Of a stretch of DNA of 64,000 bases, positions 42,131 to 51,021 are shown piece by piece (the stretch's first letter is position 1; the number at the start of each line of letters is the position of its first letter). The stretch covers positions 34,307 to 98,306 of the forward strand of contig JAJYWN010000008.1 in assembly GCA_021791495.1 (NCBI GenBank), read 5' to 3'. The position numbers and the translations under genes are program-made. The DNA is from Bacillota bacterium (GTDB lineage Bacteria; Bacillota; Sulfobacillia; JAJYWN01). Under the pieces are notes generated by a model. That model was not told the DNA's origin and ran no database searches. It worked only from the letters and a program-made list of their open reading frames with translations.

Positions 42131-42325
42131 TTATCCTTTGACGTCGGGACGTTTGACCCCGTGGTCCTCGTCGTATTGCCGTTCATCCCGAAAACTCATA
42201 CAACAGGTCTCCTCGGTGTTGTCGGGATGGTCTTCGGTATACGAGACCTTGACCGTCTCCTTCGAGCATTTGCCTTCCTTCTCATAGATGCAGTTGTCAA
42301 CGGCACAGTAGATCTCGGTGGTCAT
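42131..42325 (-). CDS. DUF1540 small cysteine-rich protein
   Basis: 64 residues with the DUF1540 cysteine pattern (YCAVDNC, KCSKETVKVS, ETCCMSF). These small proteins are common in clostridia and may bind metal. ATG follows GGAGGGCTGTTCG. It is convergent with the phosphodiesterase gene, 8 bp apart. Confidence 0.9.
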   Translation of the reverse strand: MTTEIYCAVDNCIYEKEGKCSKETVKVSYTEDHPDNTEETCCMSFRDERQYDEDHGVKRPDVKG

Positions 42326-42504
42326 CGAACAGCCCTCCTCGGAAAGTCAAAAGGCTTCGAACTTAGTGCTTGAAGGCCAGCTTCTGGCGTTAGGCTGCGC
42401 CGCTAGACATGGGGCTATGCTTTGCCGGCCCCACATGCCAAAGTCCCGTCCGTTCTCCAGCCCGATTCACTTTCAAGCTCCGAAATCTCGCGCTCAGCCC
42501 GAAA

Positions 42505-42521
42505 TTGTCAACCTATTGTGA
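42505..42521 (+). promoter_or_regulatory. Possible Pho-box-like direct repeat before pstS
   Basis: TTGTCA (42505-42510) and TTGTGA (42516-42521) repeat with an 11-bp period, as PhoP-type direct repeats do. It lies about 105 bp before the pstS start. No convincing -10 was matched to it. Confidence 0.35.
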
Positions 42522-42626
42522 CATGCGTGGCCGCCGCAGGAAGTCCCCTTTTGGGTGCTGAATTCGCAGGTCAAAGACTCGTCGCGCGTGATGGTCCGCA
42601 CAGAAGCCGTCGAAGGAGAAGAGAGA

Positions 42627-43490
42627 GTGTCTCTCAGGGGAAGGGCAACCACGAGGTTCTGGGGAAAAGTCATCGCCTTGTCGGTCGCCGCCGTTCTGGT
42701 GGCGGTGCTGGGCCTGCCTTCCGGTTGCTCGCGCGCTTCCGTCAGCGCCAACGCCATCACCCTGGCCGGCTCCACCTCAGTCCAACCTTTCGCCGAGGTG
42801 CTGGGCGACGAGTTCATGGCCGACCACAAAGGGCAGGTCATAAACGTGCAGGGCGGCGGGTCCAGCGCCGGTATTCAGGCAGCACGTTCGGAGGCCGCGC
42901 AGATCGGCATGTCGTCCCGGAAGCTGAAGAAGGACGAAGCCGACCTCACCCCGATTACCATCGCTTGGGATGCCATCGCCATCATCGTTAACCCAGTCAA
43001 CCCGATATCCGCCATCACTACCCAGCAAGTGCGGGACATCTTCAGCGGCAAGATCGCCCGGTGGTCCCAATTGGGAGGGAAGAACGTTCCCATTACCGTC
43101 ATCTCTCGCGAGGAAGGTTCGGGTACCCGCGGCTCATTCGACGAGATGGTGTTGAAGGAACTGGACATCACGCCGCGCGCGCTTTTCCAGGATTCCAACG
43201 GGGCCGTCCGGGAGATCGTGGCCAACGACCCCAACGCCATCGGGTATATGTCCCTAGGGCTGGTAGACCAGCGAGTTAAGGCATTGCCACTCGATGGCAT
43301 CCAGCCGTCCACCGCCACCGTGCTGAATTCCACCTACACGCTGGTCCGACCCTTCCTCTTCGTCTTGAAAGCGAAGGCCACCGGCGAGTCCGCCGCGTTC
43401 ATCGATTTCGTGCTGGGCCCGAAGGGCCAGGACACGTTGGCACGCGAGGGCCTGGTCCCGGTGAAACCGGCGACGGGAGGGGGAAAGTAG
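42627..43490 (+). CDS. pstS: Phosphate-binding lipoprotein PstS
   Basis: About 287 residues. A lipoprotein signal ends in LPSGC (lipobox), followed by ITLAGSTSVQPFAEVL, NVQGGGSSAGIQAA and SREEGSGTRGSFDEMV, the phosphate-binding loops of PstS. It captures phosphate outside the cell. GTG 42627 is chosen because GGAGAAGAGAGA precedes it and the signal peptide begins soon after; ATG 42591 is an alternative. First gene of the pst operon, one base before pstC. Confidence 0.95.
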   Translation: MSLRGRATTRFWGKVIALSVAAVLVAVLGLPSGCSRASVSANAITLAGSTSVQPFAEVLGDEFMADHKGQVINVQGGGSSAGIQAARSEAAQIGMSSRKLKKDEADLTPITIAWDAIAIIVNPVNPISAITTQQVRDIFSGKIARWSQLGGKNVPITVISREEGSGTRGSFDEMVLKELDITPRALFQDSNGAVREIVANDPNAIGYMSLGLVDQRVKALPLDGIQPSTATVLNSTYTLVRPFLFVLKAKATGESAAFIDFVLGPKGQDTLAREGLVPVKPATGGGK

Positions 43491-43491
43491 G

Positions 43492-44451
43492 ATGCCCGGG
43501 CGCCGACGCATCCCCCGTGACCCGCGCGAGAAGGCGGACCGCCTCATCGGCAACATCCTCCTGGCCATCGCTTTCTCGGCCGTGTCGATCCTGCTCTTGT
43601 TGACCCTCTTCATCTTCAAGGAGGGCCTACCGATCTTCTCCAAGATAGGACTGAAAGGTTTCCTGCTGGGGCTGAAGTGGGCGCCGGGCAAGGGCGTCTT
43701 CGGCATTCTTCCCATGATCGCCGGTTCGGTCTACGTCACCGGCGGAGCCCTCATCATGGGCGTGCCTTTGGGCCTGGCCTGCGCCCTGTTTCTTTCCGAG
43801 ATCGCACCGCTCAGGCTATCGAGGGTCATGAAACCCGCCATCGAGCTGCTGGCCGCCATCCCGTCAGTGGTTTACGGGTTCATCGGGCTGGTCGTCTTGG
43901 TGCCGCTGATCCGCTCTGTTCTGGGAGGCCCTGGCTTCTCCGTCCTGGCAAGCTCGGTAGTGTTGGCCATCATGATCCTGCCGACCATTATCAGCATCTC
44001 TTACGATGCTATGAAGGCGGTCCCGGTCTCGTTCCGTGAGGGGTCGCTGGCCCTGGGGGCCAGCAAGTGGCAGACCATGATCGGCGTACTCCTGCCCGCC
44101 GCCCGCTCGGGGATCGTGGCCGGCGTCATTTTGGGAATGGGGCGCGCCGTCGGTGAAACCATGGCCGTAATCATGGTCGCGGGGAACGCCACCACCGTAC
44201 CCTTGACCCCACTGGACCCAGTGCGTACCCTCACCAGCAACATCGCCCTGGAAATGGGTTATGCGGCCGGAGATCACCGGACGGCACTGTTCGCTACCGG
44301 GGTCGTCCTGTTCATCATCATCATGATTCTGAACGTACTGGCCACAAGGATTACCCGATCGCGCATCCGCGCTTCGTTCCCCAAGCCCCACCGTGTGTCA
44401 TCCGAAACCGCGTCCGCGACCGGTTCCGCGGAAGGGGGCGAACGGCGTTGA
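43492..44451 (+). CDS. pstC: Phosphate ABC transporter permease PstC
   Basis: 319 residues with about six helices (AIAFSAVSILLLLTLFIF to TGVVLFIIIMILNVLA). The EAA loop VSFREGSLALGASKWQTM and the AVGETMAVIMVAGN segment are typical of PstC. It follows pstS directly and overlaps pstA by TTGA. Confidence 0.96.
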   Translation: MPGRRRIPRDPREKADRLIGNILLAIAFSAVSILLLLTLFIFKEGLPIFSKIGLKGFLLGLKWAPGKGVFGILPMIAGSVYVTGGALIMGVPLGLACALFLSEIAPLRLSRVMKPAIELLAAIPSVVYGFIGLVVLVPLIRSVLGGPGFSVLASSVVLAIMILPTIISISYDAMKAVPVSFREGSLALGASKWQTMIGVLLPAARSGIVAGVILGMGRAVGETMAVIMVAGNATTVPLTPLDPVRTLTSNIALEMGYAAGDHRTALFATGVVLFIIIMILNVLATRITRSRIRASFPKPHRVSSETASATGSAEGGERR

Positions 44452-45392
44452 CCAGCGCACCTTGGGAAGACGGAAGCGATGGGCGGGAAGAACGGGGTGG
44501 GCGTGAGCGCGACCGTCAAGGGAGGTCCCACGGCTCCCGGCGCGGCGGTGGTCTGCCGCGCGGCGGGGACAGTCTGGCCGAGAGGAGCGCCATCGGTCTG
44601 CTCTGGGCGGCGGCCATCTCGGCCGTGGCGGTGCTGGGGTTCATCGTCGTCTACGTCCTTTGGCACGGATTGCCCCAGTTGACTCCGGAGTTCCTCCTCC
44701 AATCCCCCTCGGCCATGGGCCGAGAGGGCGGCATTCTCCCGACCATCATCGGTACTGTGGCCGTCACCGCGGTCGGGCTCATCATTGCCATCCCGCTGGG
44801 TGTAGGTACGGCTATATACCTCACCGAATATACGCGGAGCGAAGCCGTCACGGCCATCATCCGTTTCGGCGCTGAATGTCTGGCCGGGATACCTTCCATT
44901 ATCTTCGGCCTTTTCGGCTTCCTTTTCTTCGTGATCTACCTGAAGATGGGCTGGTCGCTGCTGTCGGGCGGGTTGACCCTGGCGGCCATGGTTTTGCCGA
45001 CCATCATCCGCACCACGGAAGAGGCCATCAAAGCGGTGCCTTTGTCCCATCGCGAAGTCAGCCTGTCGCTGGGCGCCACCCGGTGGCAGACCGTAACTAG
45101 GGCGGTGTTACCCACCGCCATGCCGGGCATCATTACGGGGGTTATGTTAAGCATCGGGCGCGCCGTGGGTGAGACCGCCGCGGTTATCTTCACCGCCGGG
45201 TCGTCGCTGCGGCTGCCGACATCCATTTTCTCGCCGGTCCGTACCATGTCGGTGCACTTCTACATCCTGGCCCGAGAGGGCATCTCGATGCCGCGGGCCT
45301 ACGGCACCGCCGCCGTGCTGGTGCTCCTGATTCTTGCCATTAACTTCGCAGCCTACTGGGCCATGAACCGGTTCGTGGCCCGGCGGACTTAG
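44448..45392 (+). CDS. pstA: Phosphate ABC transporter permease PstA
   Basis: 314 residues with six helices and the PstA marker segments GREGGILPTIIGTVAVT-like REGGILPTIIGTVA, LSHREVSLSLGATRWQTV and GRAVGETAAVIFTAG. The first about 40 residues are Gly/Arg-rich and variable, so a later start is possible. The TTG start overlaps the pstC stop. Confidence 0.95.
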   Translation: MTSAPWEDGSDGREERGGRERDRQGRSHGSRRGGGLPRGGDSLAERSAIGLLWAAAISAVAVLGFIVVYVLWHGLPQLTPEFLLQSPSAMGREGGILPTIIGTVAVTAVGLIIAIPLGVGTAIYLTEYTRSEAVTAIIRFGAECLAGIPSIIFGLFGFLFFVIYLKMGWSLLSGGLTLAAMVLPTIIRTTEEAIKAVPLSHREVSLSLGATRWQTVTRAVLPTAMPGIITGVMLSIGRAVGETAAVIFTAGSSLRLPTSIFSPVRTMSVHFYILAREGISMPRAYGTAAVLVLLILAINFAAYWAMNRFVARRT

Positions 45393-45420
45393 GACTTAGA
45401 ATAGAGGGAGGAGGTGCGCA

Positions 45421-46221
45421 ATGGCAACCGAGGCTTCAGCCTCCGCTTCGGCTGCGCCGGCGGAAGACGATGTGAAGATCCGCATCCGTAACCTGAGCGT
45501 CAACTACCGCGATCTGGCGGCCCTGAAGGACGTGTCTCTGGACATCCGGAGGAACGACCTGCTCACCATCATGGGCCCCACCGCCAGCGGCAAGACCACG
45601 CTCTTGCGCACCATCAACCGGCTGAACGACATCTACCCATACGCCAAGGCCACGGGGAGCCTCACCATCGATGGGCTGGAGGTCTACGACCCGGCGGTTT
45701 CGGCTTCGTGGCTCCGCAAGGTGGTGGGGATGGTCTTCGCTCTGCCGATCCCGTTGCCCATGTCCATCTACGACAATGTAGCCTACGGTCCGCGGCTTTA
45801 CGGGCGCCCCAGCCGCCGACAGCTGGACGAGATCGTCGAGCGGAGCCTGCGCGGCGCCGCCCTCTGGGATGAGGTGAAAGACCGTCTCTCCGACCTGGGG
45901 CATCACCTTTCGGGCGGGCAGCAGCAGCGTCTGTGCCTGGCTCGGACCCTGGCGGTGGAGCCGGAGATCATCCTCCTCGATGAGCCCTGTTCCGGCCTGG
46001 ACCCCATCTCGACCCTGCGCATCGAGGAACTCCTCCACGACCTGGTGGCGAAATACACGGTCGTGCTGGTAACCCATAACCCGCAGCAGGCCGCGCGCGT
46101 CGGCGGCGACGTCGCCGTCTTCTACCTTGGAGAACTGGTAGAGATGGGCCCGGCGGAACGCATCTTCACGAGCCCAAAGGACCGGCGCACTGAGTCTTTC
46201 ATTTCGGGCCGCATCGGCTAG
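45421..46221 (+). CDS. pstB: Phosphate ABC transporter ATPase PstB, Q-loop-defective
   Basis: 266 residues, PstB family throughout. Walker A GPTASGKTT, signature LSGGQQQRLCLARTL (residues 163-167 for LSGGQ) and Walker [12 protein letters not shown] are intact. The Q-loop, normally VFQRPNPFP, reads VFALPIPLP: the glutamine that contacts the metal and couples to the permease is alanine (residue 107). The rest of the region (MSIYDNVAYGPR) is normal. ATG 45421 follows GGGAGGAGG. It is followed by a second pstB. Confidence 0.94.
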   Translation: MATEASASASAAPAEDDVKIRIRNLSVNYRDLAALKDVSLDIRRNDLLTIMGPTASGKTTLLRTINRLNDIYPYAKATGSLTIDGLEVYDPAVSASWLRKVVGMVFALPIPLPMSIYDNVAYGPRLYGRPSRRQLDEIVERSLRGAALWDEVKDRLSDLGHHLSGGQQQRLCLARTLAVEPEIILLDEPCSGLDPISTLRIEELLHDLVAKYTVVLVTHNPQQAARVGGDVAVFYLGELVEMGPAERIFTSPKDRRTESFISGRIG

Positions 46222-46277
46222 AAGAGTGATGGTGTAAGTAGCGGTGCGGCAAGAGGCGGACTTCAGATTGTGAAAGG

Positions 46278-47090
46278 GTGGTGAGAAAACTGGTGGCGGA
46301 GTTTGGCATCGTCGAAGAGTACGACCCGTTAGAAATGAAAATGGAAGTCCGCAACGTGGACCTATTCTACGGCCAGCACCAGGCCTTAAAAGGCATCACC
46401 CTTCCTTTCCGTGAACAGCGGATTACCGCCATCATCGGGCCTTCCGGCTGCGGCAAGTCGACGCTGTTGCGCTGCCTGAACCGTATGAACGATACCATCG
46501 AGGGGACCCGAGTCACCGGCCACATCACCTTGGACGGCGACGACATCTACGCTCCGGGCACCGATGTGCGGGCCCTGCGCCGCCGGGTGGGCATGGTCTT
46601 CCAGCGCCCCAACCCTTTCCCGCTATCCATCTTTGATAACATCGCTTACGGCCCGAAAGTTAACGGGCTGAAAGACAAGGAGCGGCTCCGCCACATCGTC
46701 CGGACGAGTCTGGAGGGGGCGGGGCTGTGGGACGACCTGAAAGACCGGCTGGACGGCGCGGCGCTGGATCTCTCGCTGGGGCTGCAACAGCAGCTATGCG
46801 TGGCCCGCTTACTGGCCACCAAGCCGGAGGTCATCCTCCTGGACGAGCCGTGCTCGGCCTTAGACCCCATTTCGACCCTGCACATCGAGGAACTCATGCG
46901 CGAATTGTCCACTCAGTACACGGTGGTCATCGTCACCCACAACATGCAGCAGGCCGCCCGCGCCTCGGACTACACGGCCTTCATGTTGGCCGGCGAACTT
47001 ATCGAGTACGGGACCACCGCCAAGATCTTCACCGACCCCGACAGCGAACGGACCGAGGCTTACGTCACGGGGAAGCTGCACCGCACCTAG
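46278..47090 (+). CDS. pstB: Phosphate ABC transporter ATPase PstB, signature-defective
   Basis: 270 residues. Walker [11 protein letters not shown]-loop VFQRPNPFP (Gln 109) and Walker [12 protein letters not shown] are intact, but the ABC signature LSGGQQQRLC is [10 protein letters not shown] (LSLGL at 165-169), with three key residues changed. The GTG start at 46278 is a choice among several; family N-termini begin nearer [11 protein letters not shown], at an ATG around 46341. The gene pairs with the upstream pstB, from which it differs greatly. Together they form one intact and one broken ATP site. Confidence 0.93.
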   Translation: MVRKLVAEFGIVEEYDPLEMKMEVRNVDLFYGQHQALKGITLPFREQRITAIIGPSGCGKSTLLRCLNRMNDTIEGTRVTGHITLDGDDIYAPGTDVRALRRRVGMVFQRPNPFPLSIFDNIAYGPKVNGLKDKERLRHIVRTSLEGAGLWDDLKDRLDGAALDLSLGLQQQLCVARLLATKPEVILLDEPCSALDPISTLHIEELMRELSTQYTVVIVTHNMQQAARASDYTAFMLAGELIEYGTTAKIFTDPDSERTEAYVTGKLHRT

Positions 47091-47138
47091 TCGGCCCACC
47101 GCCCCAGCGGCACGGGGAAGACCGCGTCGCCCGGGACT

Positions 47139-48260
47139 TTACCGGCCCATGATCAAGGTGAACACGGCTGCCGCCGCGATGGGGGAGGCCAATTGGCCGG
47201 CGACATTGGCGGCCATGGCATGCATGATGAGGAAGTTGTTCGGGTTCTCCTTGCGGCCCATCATGTGAGAAACGCGGGCCGCCATGGGCATGGCGGAGAT
47301 GCCCGCTGAGCCGATGAGCGGATTGACCTTTCCACCGGTCACACGATACATGACCTTGCCCATCAGGACTCCAGCCGCCGACCCCCCGATAAAGGCAGCC
47401 AGGCCCAGGGCCAGAATCCCCAAGGTCTGTTTGGTGAGGAAGATGTTCGCCTGCATCGTGGCCCCGACCGAAATGCCCAGGAGCGCGCTGACGATGTTGG
47501 CGAACCCTTCCTGGAGCGTACGCGAAAGCCGGTCCACCACTGCCGCCTCACGGATCAGGTTTCCCAACATCAGGGTCCCGGTCAGGGGGACGGCCGAGGG
47601 GACCGCCAGTGCCGTGAGGATGGTTACGATAATGGGGAAGGCGATGCGCTCGGCCTTGGAGACTTCGCGCCACTGGCGCATCACCACCGAGCGCTCCTGT
47701 TTCGTCGTGAGGAACTTCATGATGGGTGGTTGGATGATGGGTACCAGTGACATGTAGGAGTACGCCGCCACGGCGACGGGGCCCAGCAAGTGCGGAGCCA
47801 GCTTCTGCGTCATGAAAATGGCTGTGGGGCCGTCGGCGGCCCCGATGATGCCGATGGAGCCGGCTTCTTTCAGGTTAAACCCCAGTCCCAGGGCGATAAG
47901 GAAGGTCGAAAAGATGCCGATCTGCCCGGCCGCGCCCAAGAGCATGAGGCTGGGGTTGGCCAAAAGTGGGCCGAAGTCGATCATGGCGCCGACGCCCAGG
48001 AAGACCAGGGCGGGGTAGAGATCATATTCCAGGCCGAAGTTCAGGATTTTCAGCAGGCCCGTGCCTTCCAGGAGGCCAGTGTTGGGGAGGTTCGCCAGAA
48101 TGCAGCCAAACCCGATAGGAACCAGAAGGAGCGGCTCGTACTCTTTCGTAATGGCGATAATGATGAGGCCGATGCCGATAGCGAGCATGACGATGTGACC
48201 GGCGGAAAGACTGGCGAAACCGGTGCTCTGGGCGAGAACGAGTAGTTTGTCTAGTAGCAC
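47139..48260 (-). CDS. Na+-translocating decarboxylase beta subunit (OadB/GcdB type)
   Basis: 373 residues, strongly hydrophobic with about nine helices. Markers are NFGLEYDLYPALVFLGVGAMIDFGPL, IGIIGAADGPTAIF, AYSYMSLVPIIQPPIM, GNLIREAAVVDRL and GSAGISAMPMAARV. This subunit couples decarboxylation of a carboxybiotin to outward Na+ transport. Alpha and gamma subunits and the biotin carrier are absent from the window. The GTG start at 48260 follows GGAGGCGG with long spacing. It converges on the pst operon. Confidence 0.93.
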   Translation of the reverse strand: MLLDKLLVLAQSTGFASLSAGHIVMLAIGIGLIIIAITKEYEPLLLVPIGFGCILANLPNTGLLEGTGLLKILNFGLEYDLYPALVFLGVGAMIDFGPLLANPSLMLLGAAGQIGIFSTFLIALGLGFNLKEAGSIGIIGAADGPTAIFMTQKLAPHLLGPVAVAAYSYMSLVPIIQPPIMKFLTTKQERSVVMRQWREVSKAERIAFPIIVTILTALAVPSAVPLTGTLMLGNLIREAAVVDRLSRTLQEGFANIVSALLGISVGATMQANIFLTKQTLGILALGLAAFIGGSAAGVLMGKVMYRVTGGKVNPLIGSAGISAMPMAARVSHMMGRKENPNNFLIMHAMAANVAGQLASPIAAAAVFTLIMGR

Positions 48261-48357
48261 GGTGGTTTACCGCCTCCATAGGGTTATTGCATATAGCAGC
48301 TTTCCGGTTGTTCTGATTATAGCAAGACACAGTGGGACTAGCCACCAAAAGTCGCAA

Positions 48358-48373
48358 TATTTCACGTGAAATC
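48358..48373. promoter_or_regulatory. parS-like palindrome
   Basis: TATTTCACGTGAAATC matches the ParB-binding consensus TGTTTCACGTGAAACA at 13 of 16 positions. Its central 14 bp (48359-48372) are a perfect palindrome. It lies in the gap between the divergent decarboxylase and phosphatase genes. Confidence 0.5.
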
Positions 48374-48435
48374 TACTCTCATCGATGTCTGCGGCGGTCC
48401 GCAGTAACGGTGGCGACCGGGGGGACTAACGCAAG

Positions 48436-49110
48436 ATGGAAACGAGGGCGCGACCTACCAGAATCTACGTGGTTCGGCACGGGGAAACCGCCTGGAACAG
48501 GGATAACCTGTTCCGCGGTCGGGCCGACGTGCCGTTGAACGAAAAGGGTCGGATGCAGGTAGACGCCTTGGGCCGGCGCTTGGGCGCGATTCGGCTGGCA
48601 GCCGTCTACAGCAGCCCCCTGGGGCGGGCCCGCCAAACAGCCGAGGCCATCCGGCGACACCAGTGGGCAGGCGTGGGGGCGCCGCCGCCACTCATCGTGG
48701 AGCAAGCTTTCTCCGACCCCGATGTGGGGGTTTTGGAGGGTCTGGATGTGGAGGAGGCCCGGGAGCGGTATCCCGACTTCTTCCGCATCTGGAGAGACGA
48801 GCCGCAACGCTGCCACTTCCCTGGAGGGGATGGCCTTCCCGACGTCCTGCGGCGCTCGGCCGAGGCTCTGGACGGGGTCGTGCGCGCGCATCCGGGCGAA
48901 GCCGTGGCCATCGCCACGCACCGCGTCATCTGCAAGATGCTGGTGTTAACGGCTCTGGGCTTGGGGCTTGAGTCCTTCTGGCGCCTGGGGCAGCAGACCG
49001 CCTGCCTGAACATCATCGAGGGAGTCCCCGGGGCGCTGGGCACGGTGTTGGTCAACGACACGTGTCATCTTAAGGAGGAGGGGCTGGCTCCCCTGCGGAC
49101 AGATTTCTGA
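48436..49110 (+). CDS. Histidine phosphatase (phosphoglycerate-mutase-like)
   Basis: 224 residues. It has the RHG motif VVRHGETAWNRDNLFRGRADVPLNEKG and a second histidine in IATHRVICKMLVL. Members act on phosphosugars, alpha-ribazole phosphate or phosphoglycerate. The subgroup is not clear. ATG 48436 follows GGGGGACTAACGCAAG. It is convergent with the YkgJ-type gene, 9 bp apart. Confidence 0.9.
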   Translation: METRARPTRIYVVRHGETAWNRDNLFRGRADVPLNEKGRMQVDALGRRLGAIRLAAVYSSPLGRARQTAEAIRRHQWAGVGAPPPLIVEQAFSDPDVGVLEGLDVEEARERYPDFFRIWRDEPQRCHFPGGDGLPDVLRRSAEALDGVVRAHPGEAVAIATHRVICKMLVLTALGLGLESFWRLGQQTACLNIIEGVPGALGTVLVNDTCHLKEEGLAPLRTDF

Positions 49111-49119
49111 AGTGAGCGC

Positions 49120-49674
49120 CTAGAGAAGCTTCCGCCAAGGGTCGTTCAGGCTTTCCCGCCGCCGCTCGCTCTGCCATCTCAGGTCCGCCAGAATCAGCGG
49201 GTCGCGGGCGAGCCGGCGGTAGACATCGCGGCACCCCCGCACGAACTCGGGGTCCAACTGGTCCAGGCGGGCCCGGCGCGCTAAGGGGCACATGATGGCG
49301 GCGTCCGTGTCTAGGGCCACGTCGATCTCGTATCCGTCCCCGTTCCCAGACGCGGCAATCTCGGCGGCCAATGGAAACAGCCGGCAGGCCAAGGGGCGGC
49401 GGTCCCGCGGGCAGGTCCCGCGGCAAATGAGGAAGGCGACGGCCGGTATCTTGCCTTCCCAGTCCGGGCAGAACTCCCTTTCGTCGGTTCGGTGCCACTC
49501 CAGGTCATACCAGTCCTCGCCGCCAGGGAAGAAAACCTGCTCTCCGGGGTACAGATACATCCCGGCCTTCTCTTCCAGGCCCCGGCAGCAAATCCTATTA
49601 CACAGGGCACCGCAGTCTCGCTTCAGCGGGGTGACCTGGTTCAGGCGGTCATAGGCCCAACGGTAATCGTCCAT
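49120..49674 (-). CDS. YkgJ-type zinc/iron-sulfur cluster protein
   Basis: About 184 residues with the cysteine pattern of the YkgJ/UPF0153 family: CGALCNRICCRG near residue 22 and CRGTCPRDRRPLACRLFPLA in the middle, plus a later cysteine in IMCPLARRA. Function unknown. The start is ATG 49674. There is no ribosome binding site; a TATTAT -10 lies only 9 nt upstream, suggesting a leaderless message. Confidence 0.85.
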   Translation of the reverse strand: MDDYRWAYDRLNQVTPLKRDCGALCNRICCRGLEEKAGMYLYPGEQVFFPGGEDWYDLEWHRTDEREFCPDWEGKIPAVAFLICRGTCPRDRRPLACRLFPLAAEIAASGNGDGYEIDVALDTDAAIMCPLARRARLDQLDPEFVRGCRDVYRRLARDPLILADLRWQSERRRESLNDPWRKLL

Positions 49675-49683
49675 ACCCACACT

Positions 49684-49712
49684 ATAATAAAAGGAAGGCC
49701 GCGGCGTATCAA
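49684..49712 (-). promoter_or_regulatory. Promoter of the YkgJ-type gene
   Basis: On the minus strand TTGATA (49712-49707), a 17-bp spacer and TATTAT (49689-49684). The ATG at 49674 is 9 nt from the -10 end, so the transcript starts at or next to the start codon. Confidence 0.6.
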
Positions 49713-49734
49713 GAAGGAGAGACACCCGCGAAGA

Positions 49735-49757
49735 CCTTGGAGCCGGAGGCTCCAAGG
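49735..49757 (+). promoter_or_regulatory. Perfect hairpin in the murB leader
   Basis: CCTTGGAGCC (49735-49744) and GGCTCCAAGG (49748-49757) form a 10-bp stem with a 3-nt loop, ending about 22 nt before the murB start. There is no T-run, so it is not an intrinsic terminator; it may affect mRNA stability or translation. Confidence 0.55.
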
Positions 49758-49779
49758 CAGGGGAGTGTGACACCAATCG

Positions 49780-50703
49780 ATGGCCGGACTGATCAAGGAA
49801 GAGGTTCTGAACGAACTCCGCTCGCTGTTGGGACCGGACCGCGTCCTGGAGAACGAGCCCATGGCCAGACATACCTCCTTCCACCTGGGCGGTCCGGCCG
49901 ACGCCGTCGTCCTGCCGCACGGCCTGGATGAACTCCGCCAGGTCCTTTCCTTGGCCTCACGCAGGCAGGTTCCCGTCTTCGTCCTGGGTAAGGGCACGAA
50001 CCTGATCGTGCGCGACAAAGGCATCAGGGGTCTGGTCATCAAGATGGCTGGTGGTTTCGATGAGCTGCGTTTCCAAGGGCCTTCGGTCTGGGCGGGAGCC
50101 GGGCTGTCCCTGGCCGAGCTGTCCACCGCCTGTGCCGAGAGGGCCTTGAGCGGACTGGAGTTCGCCCAGGGTATACCAGGCACGGTGGGCGGCGCGGTGG
50201 TGATGAACGCCGGCGCTTATGACGGAGAAATGGCCAAGGTGGTCAGGACGGTCGAGTTCGTGTGGTATGACGGAAGGGTGGAAACCTATGGACGCCAAGC
50301 CATGGAGTTTGGCTACCGCGTTTCCGCGCTTCAGGACCGGCCTGTGATCGTAACGCGCATCGAAATGGGGCTTAGGCAAGGTGACCGGAAGACTATCATC
50401 GCCCTCATGGCCGACCTCGCCGAACGGCGCCGGCAGCGCCAGCCACTGGATATTCCCAGCGCCGGTAGTGTTTTCCGCCGTCCACCCGGGCACTTCGCCG
50501 GCACGCTCATTCAGGACGCCGGTATGCAGGGAGCACGGGTGGGGGGCGCCACCGTATCCTTGAAACACGCAGGTTTCATCGTGAACGAGGGTGGGGCCAC
50601 GGCTTCCGACGTGCTGGCGCTCATCGAACTGGTTCAGGAAAAGGTGAAAGAGCGGTCTGGTGTCGAATTGCAGGCGGAGGTGAAAGTGGTCGGCGAGAAG
50701 TGA
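49780..50703 (+). CDS. murB: UDP-N-acetylenolpyruvoylglucosamine reductase MurB
   Basis: 307 residues, type II MurB, the FAD enzyme that reduces UDP-GlcNAc-enolpyruvate to UDP-MurNAc. Markers are HTSFHLGGPAD, LGKGTNLIVRDKGIRG, GLEFAQGIPGTVGGAVVMNAGAY, the catalytic serine in PSAGSVFRRP and the end region HAGFIVNEGGATA. ATG 49780 is used; the ribosome binding site GGGGAG lies far upstream (about 14 nt). A hairpin is in the leader. Confidence 0.96.
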   Translation: MAGLIKEEVLNELRSLLGPDRVLENEPMARHTSFHLGGPADAVVLPHGLDELRQVLSLASRRQVPVFVLGKGTNLIVRDKGIRGLVIKMAGGFDELRFQGPSVWAGAGLSLAELSTACAERALSGLEFAQGIPGTVGGAVVMNAGAYDGEMAKVVRTVEFVWYDGRVETYGRQAMEFGYRVSALQDRPVIVTRIEMGLRQGDRKTIIALMADLAERRRQRQPLDIPSAGSVFRRPPGHFAGTLIQDAGMQGARVGGATVSLKHAGFIVNEGGATASDVLALIELVQEKVKERSGVELQAEVKVVGEK

Positions 50704-50726
50704 AGGTGAAGGGGAGGTAGCGTAAC

Positions 50727-51020
50727 ATGGATCCGGGTTTCTGGATCGCCGCTGTTATCGGATGTCTGGCGATATACTACTACCGGCAGACCCGCACTTG
50801 GGGCTACCTTTTCGTCGGCGCCGGACTCCTGGGTCTGACCCTGCAGGACTTCTATCCCGCCAGCTACACATTCATCCTGATGGTCCTCTTCTCCATCACC
50901 ACCGTCTACGGACTCTCGGGTATCGTCATGGACTACATCAATCGCCACAACACGGAAAGCCAGAATCGGGACGAAGCCCAGAAGAAGGCTACCAAGAAGA
51001 GCGGCAAGGGTGGCAATTAG
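50727..51020 (+). CDS. Small three-helix membrane protein
   Basis: 97 residues: helices FWIAAVIGCLAIYYY, WGYLFVGAGLLGLTLQDF and FILMVLFSITTVYGLSGIVM, and a hydrophilic basic tail. I recognise no family. It follows murB by 23 bp with a strong GGGGAGGTAGC and is probably cotranscribed. Confidence 0.75.
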   Translation: MDPGFWIAAVIGCLAIYYYRQTRTWGYLFVGAGLLGLTLQDFYPASYTFILMVLFSITTVYGLSGIVMDYINRHNTESQNRDEAQKKATKKSGKGGN

Positions 51021-51021
51021 G

